Source: Acidobacteriota bacterium (GTDB taxonomy: Bacteria; Acidobacteriota; Terriglobia; UBA7540). From it: a DNA stretch of 6,632 nucleotides. Positions 5,470-6,632 of the stretch are shown here, piece by piece. Under the pieces are notes generated by a model. It saw only the letters and a program-made list of their open reading frames with translations. It was not told where the DNA came from and made no database searches. The stretch spans positions 6,255-12,886 of the forward strand of contig PMYF01000856.1 of assembly GCA_003171295.1 (NCBI GenBank), written 5' to 3'. A program made the translations under genes and the position numbers. Each line of letters begins with the position of its first letter. Positions within the stretch are counted from its first letter, which is position 1.

Positions 5470-6486
5470 ATGGAACGCCGAACCTTCATCATCGGAGCCG
5501 TGGCGGGCGGCATTGGGCTGCTGGAATACACCTTCGTCTCCCGTTACATGAACAGCCTGCGCGCACCGCGCCGGGCTTCCGTCAAAGCCTTCGGGGCGTC
5601 CGGTGAGCGTGCGGCGCTCCTGGCCATTACCCCGATCGAAGACTTCTACGTGACCTCCAAAGGCACCACGCCTCACGTGGACCTTGCCAAATGGCGCTTC
5701 AAAATCGACGGCCTCGTTCGCAACCCTTTCACCTTGAACTATGACGACCTTCGCAAGCTGCCGCGGATTGACAAAGCGCTGACGCTGGAGTGCATTGAGA
5801 ATCCAATCGGCGGCAGTTTTGTCGGCAACGCGCGTTGGACCGGCACGGCGCTCCAGCCACTCCTCGAACGCGCCAGCCCCACCCCGAACGCGGAGCACGC
5901 CATCATTTACGCGGCGGACAGCTTCTCGACCGGACATCCCATCGCGCGCCTGCGTAACGACGAGAATTTTCTCGCCTATCAGATGAACGGCGAGGATCTG
6001 GCCCCCGACCATGGCTATCCCCTGCGAGTCTTCATTCCGGGGAAGTACGGGATGAAGCAGCCGAAGTGGATTACCCGAATCGAATTCGTGAACCACGCTT
6101 ATCTCGGCTACTGGGAAAAGCGTGGCTGGTCCGATGAGGGCGAGCGCTGGGCGCACGCACGCTTCACGGACCTGAAAGACGGCGCCCGGATTTCCGGGAA
6201 GAATTTGGAGTTGACGGGTTACGCAATTGGCAATCTGGAGGATATCAAGGCGGTTGAAATCAGCTTCGACGATGGCAAGACCTGGCAGGCAACCAGCCTC
6301 TTCAGCCATCCCTCGCCGCTCACCTGGGCTTTTTGGAAATATATCTGGATCGACCCCAAACCCGGCAAATACACCCTTCGCGTGCGCGCCATCGACGGCA
6401 AGGGCCGCGTGGAAGGCCGCGACCCCCCCAGCGTCTTCCCGGACGGCGCCACCGGACAACACGCCCTGGACGTAACCGTGGCGTAG
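5470..6486 (+). CDS. Tat-signal sulfite-oxidase-family molybdopterin oxidoreductase
   Basis: A 338-residue enzyme carrying molybdenum cofactor, probably outside the cytoplasm. The start MERRTFIIGAVAGG gives a twin-arginine (Tat) signal whose hydrophobic stretch continues to about residue 22; no clear AxA cleavage site follows, so it may stay as a membrane anchor. The molybdopterin-binding domain covers about 70-215 with the molybdenum ligand Cys108 in TLECIEN, then RWTG (122-125), GHPIAR and the loop GKYGMKQPKW (191-200). The C-terminal immunoglobulin-like dimerisation domain (about 240-338) has VEISFDDGKTW and YTLRVRAIDGKG. This two-domain order matches sulfite oxidase/SorA-like enzymes rather than the single-domain MsrP (YedY). 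No heme domain and no adjacent cytochrome or MsrQ-like partner is visible, so the electron acceptor and substrate (sulfite or another oxo-compound) are open. I chose the ATG at 5470 because it places the arginine pair at residues 3-4; a TTG at 5428 is in frame but less likely. Confidence 0.9.
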   Translation: MERRTFIIGAVAGGIGLLEYTFVSRYMNSLRAPRRASVKAFGASGERAALLAITPIEDFYVTSKGTTPHVDLAKWRFKIDGLVRNPFTLNYDDLRKLPRIDKALTLECIENPIGGSFVGNARWTGTALQPLLERASPTPNAEHAIIYAADSFSTGHPIARLRNDENFLAYQMNGEDLAPDHGYPLRVFIPGKYGMKQPKWITRIEFVNHAYLGYWEKRGWSDEGERWAHARFTDLKDGARISGKNLELTGYAIGNLEDIKAVEISFDDGKTWQATSLFSHPSPLTWAFWKYIWIDPKPGKYTLRVRAIDGKGRVEGRDPPSVFPDGATGQHALDVTVA

Positions 6487-6560
6487 GCTGGGCCTTACCC
6501 GAACCCTCCTCAATTGTGGGGCTTTCCTTTGAGAATCGTCAGGGAAACGCGTGCAGAGGG

Positions 6561-6632
6561 CTATTCGCCCAGATATTTTTCGGGGGCTTGGTCGAACTTG
6601 GCCTTGCACCCTTTGGCGCAGAAGTAGATGGT
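6561..6632 (-). CDS. YHS-domain protein, C-terminal end only
   Basis: The last 23 codons of a gene that continues beyond the right edge, ending at TAG 6561-6563. The visible peptide begins TIYFCAKGCKAKFDQAPEKYL, the typical end of a YHS domain, in which YFC, the following cysteine, and the F..PEKYL run are conserved. YHS domains occur in metal-handling proteins such as copper ATPases and small metal-binding proteins, so a metal-related role is likely but cannot be narrowed. The gene converges on the molybdenum enzyme gene; 74 bases separate the two stop codons. Confidence 0.75.
   Translation of the reverse strand, partial: TIYFCAKGCKAKFDQAPEKYLGE

Noticed and set aside
6558..6580. Hairpin GGGC-TATTC-GCCC followed by a T-run as a terminator for the molybdenum enzyme
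   Set aside because: The stem is only four base pairs, the five T residues begin six bases beyond it, and it lies over the end of the convergent YHS gene.
5308..6609. Long minus-strand open frame upstream of the zinc-ribbon gene, giving a 508-residue product
   Set aside because: It is antisense to the clearly homologous molybdenum enzyme, has no recognisable domain before the zinc ribbon, and its openness is explained by high-GC codon bias on the other strand.

Overview
The window is GC-rich chromosomal DNA (about 60 percent by eye) from a bacterium that exports proteins by Sec and Tat. The best guess is an Acidobacteriota genome. Two things point there: an intergenic element built from inverted GTCATGCTGAG/CTCAGGATGAC units, and a degenerate CTTCGAC-type heptamer array. 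I associate both with that phylum from memory, so the assignment is moderate at best. There is no rRNA, tRNA, CRISPR array, integrase or transposase.

Layout. Positions 19-67 hold the heptamer array, just past the end of a minus-strand gene (101-1486) for an exported M48 zinc metalloprotease with a proline-rich linker and an extra C-terminal domain. A 366-base gap (1487-1852) contains a possible promoter for the protease and a compound inverted repeat (1618-1755). Next comes a tight minus-strand cluster, transcribed from right to left: a 74-residue zinc-ribbon protein (5083-5307), an exported alpha/beta hydrolase (4165-5064), an APH/methylthioribose-kinase-like phosphotransferase (3123-4172) and an enolase (1853-3136). 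The hydrolase/kinase and kinase/enolase pairs overlap by 8 and 14 bases, so this is very likely one translationally coupled operon. On the other side of a 162-base divergent promoter region (5308-5469), which carries a 40-base interrupted palindrome, a plus-strand gene (5470-6486) encodes a Tat-signal, sulfite-oxidase-family molybdenum enzyme. The right edge cuts a convergent gene whose visible end encodes a YHS-domain C-terminus (6561-6632).

How the genes may fit together. Enolase is the glycolytic 2-phosphoglycerate/phosphoenolpyruvate enzyme. The copy here keeps the metal ligands and the catalytic lysine but differs at two residues that in yeast enolase hold the same active-site water (Glu168 to Asp, His373 to Ala). 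It is coupled to a small-molecule kinase and an exported hydrolase. It may be the ordinary enolase of a divergent lineage, or a paralogue in a small salvage pathway; the sequence alone does not decide. The protease and the molybdenum enzyme look like independent envelope functions: protein quality control and periplasmic redox or repair chemistry.
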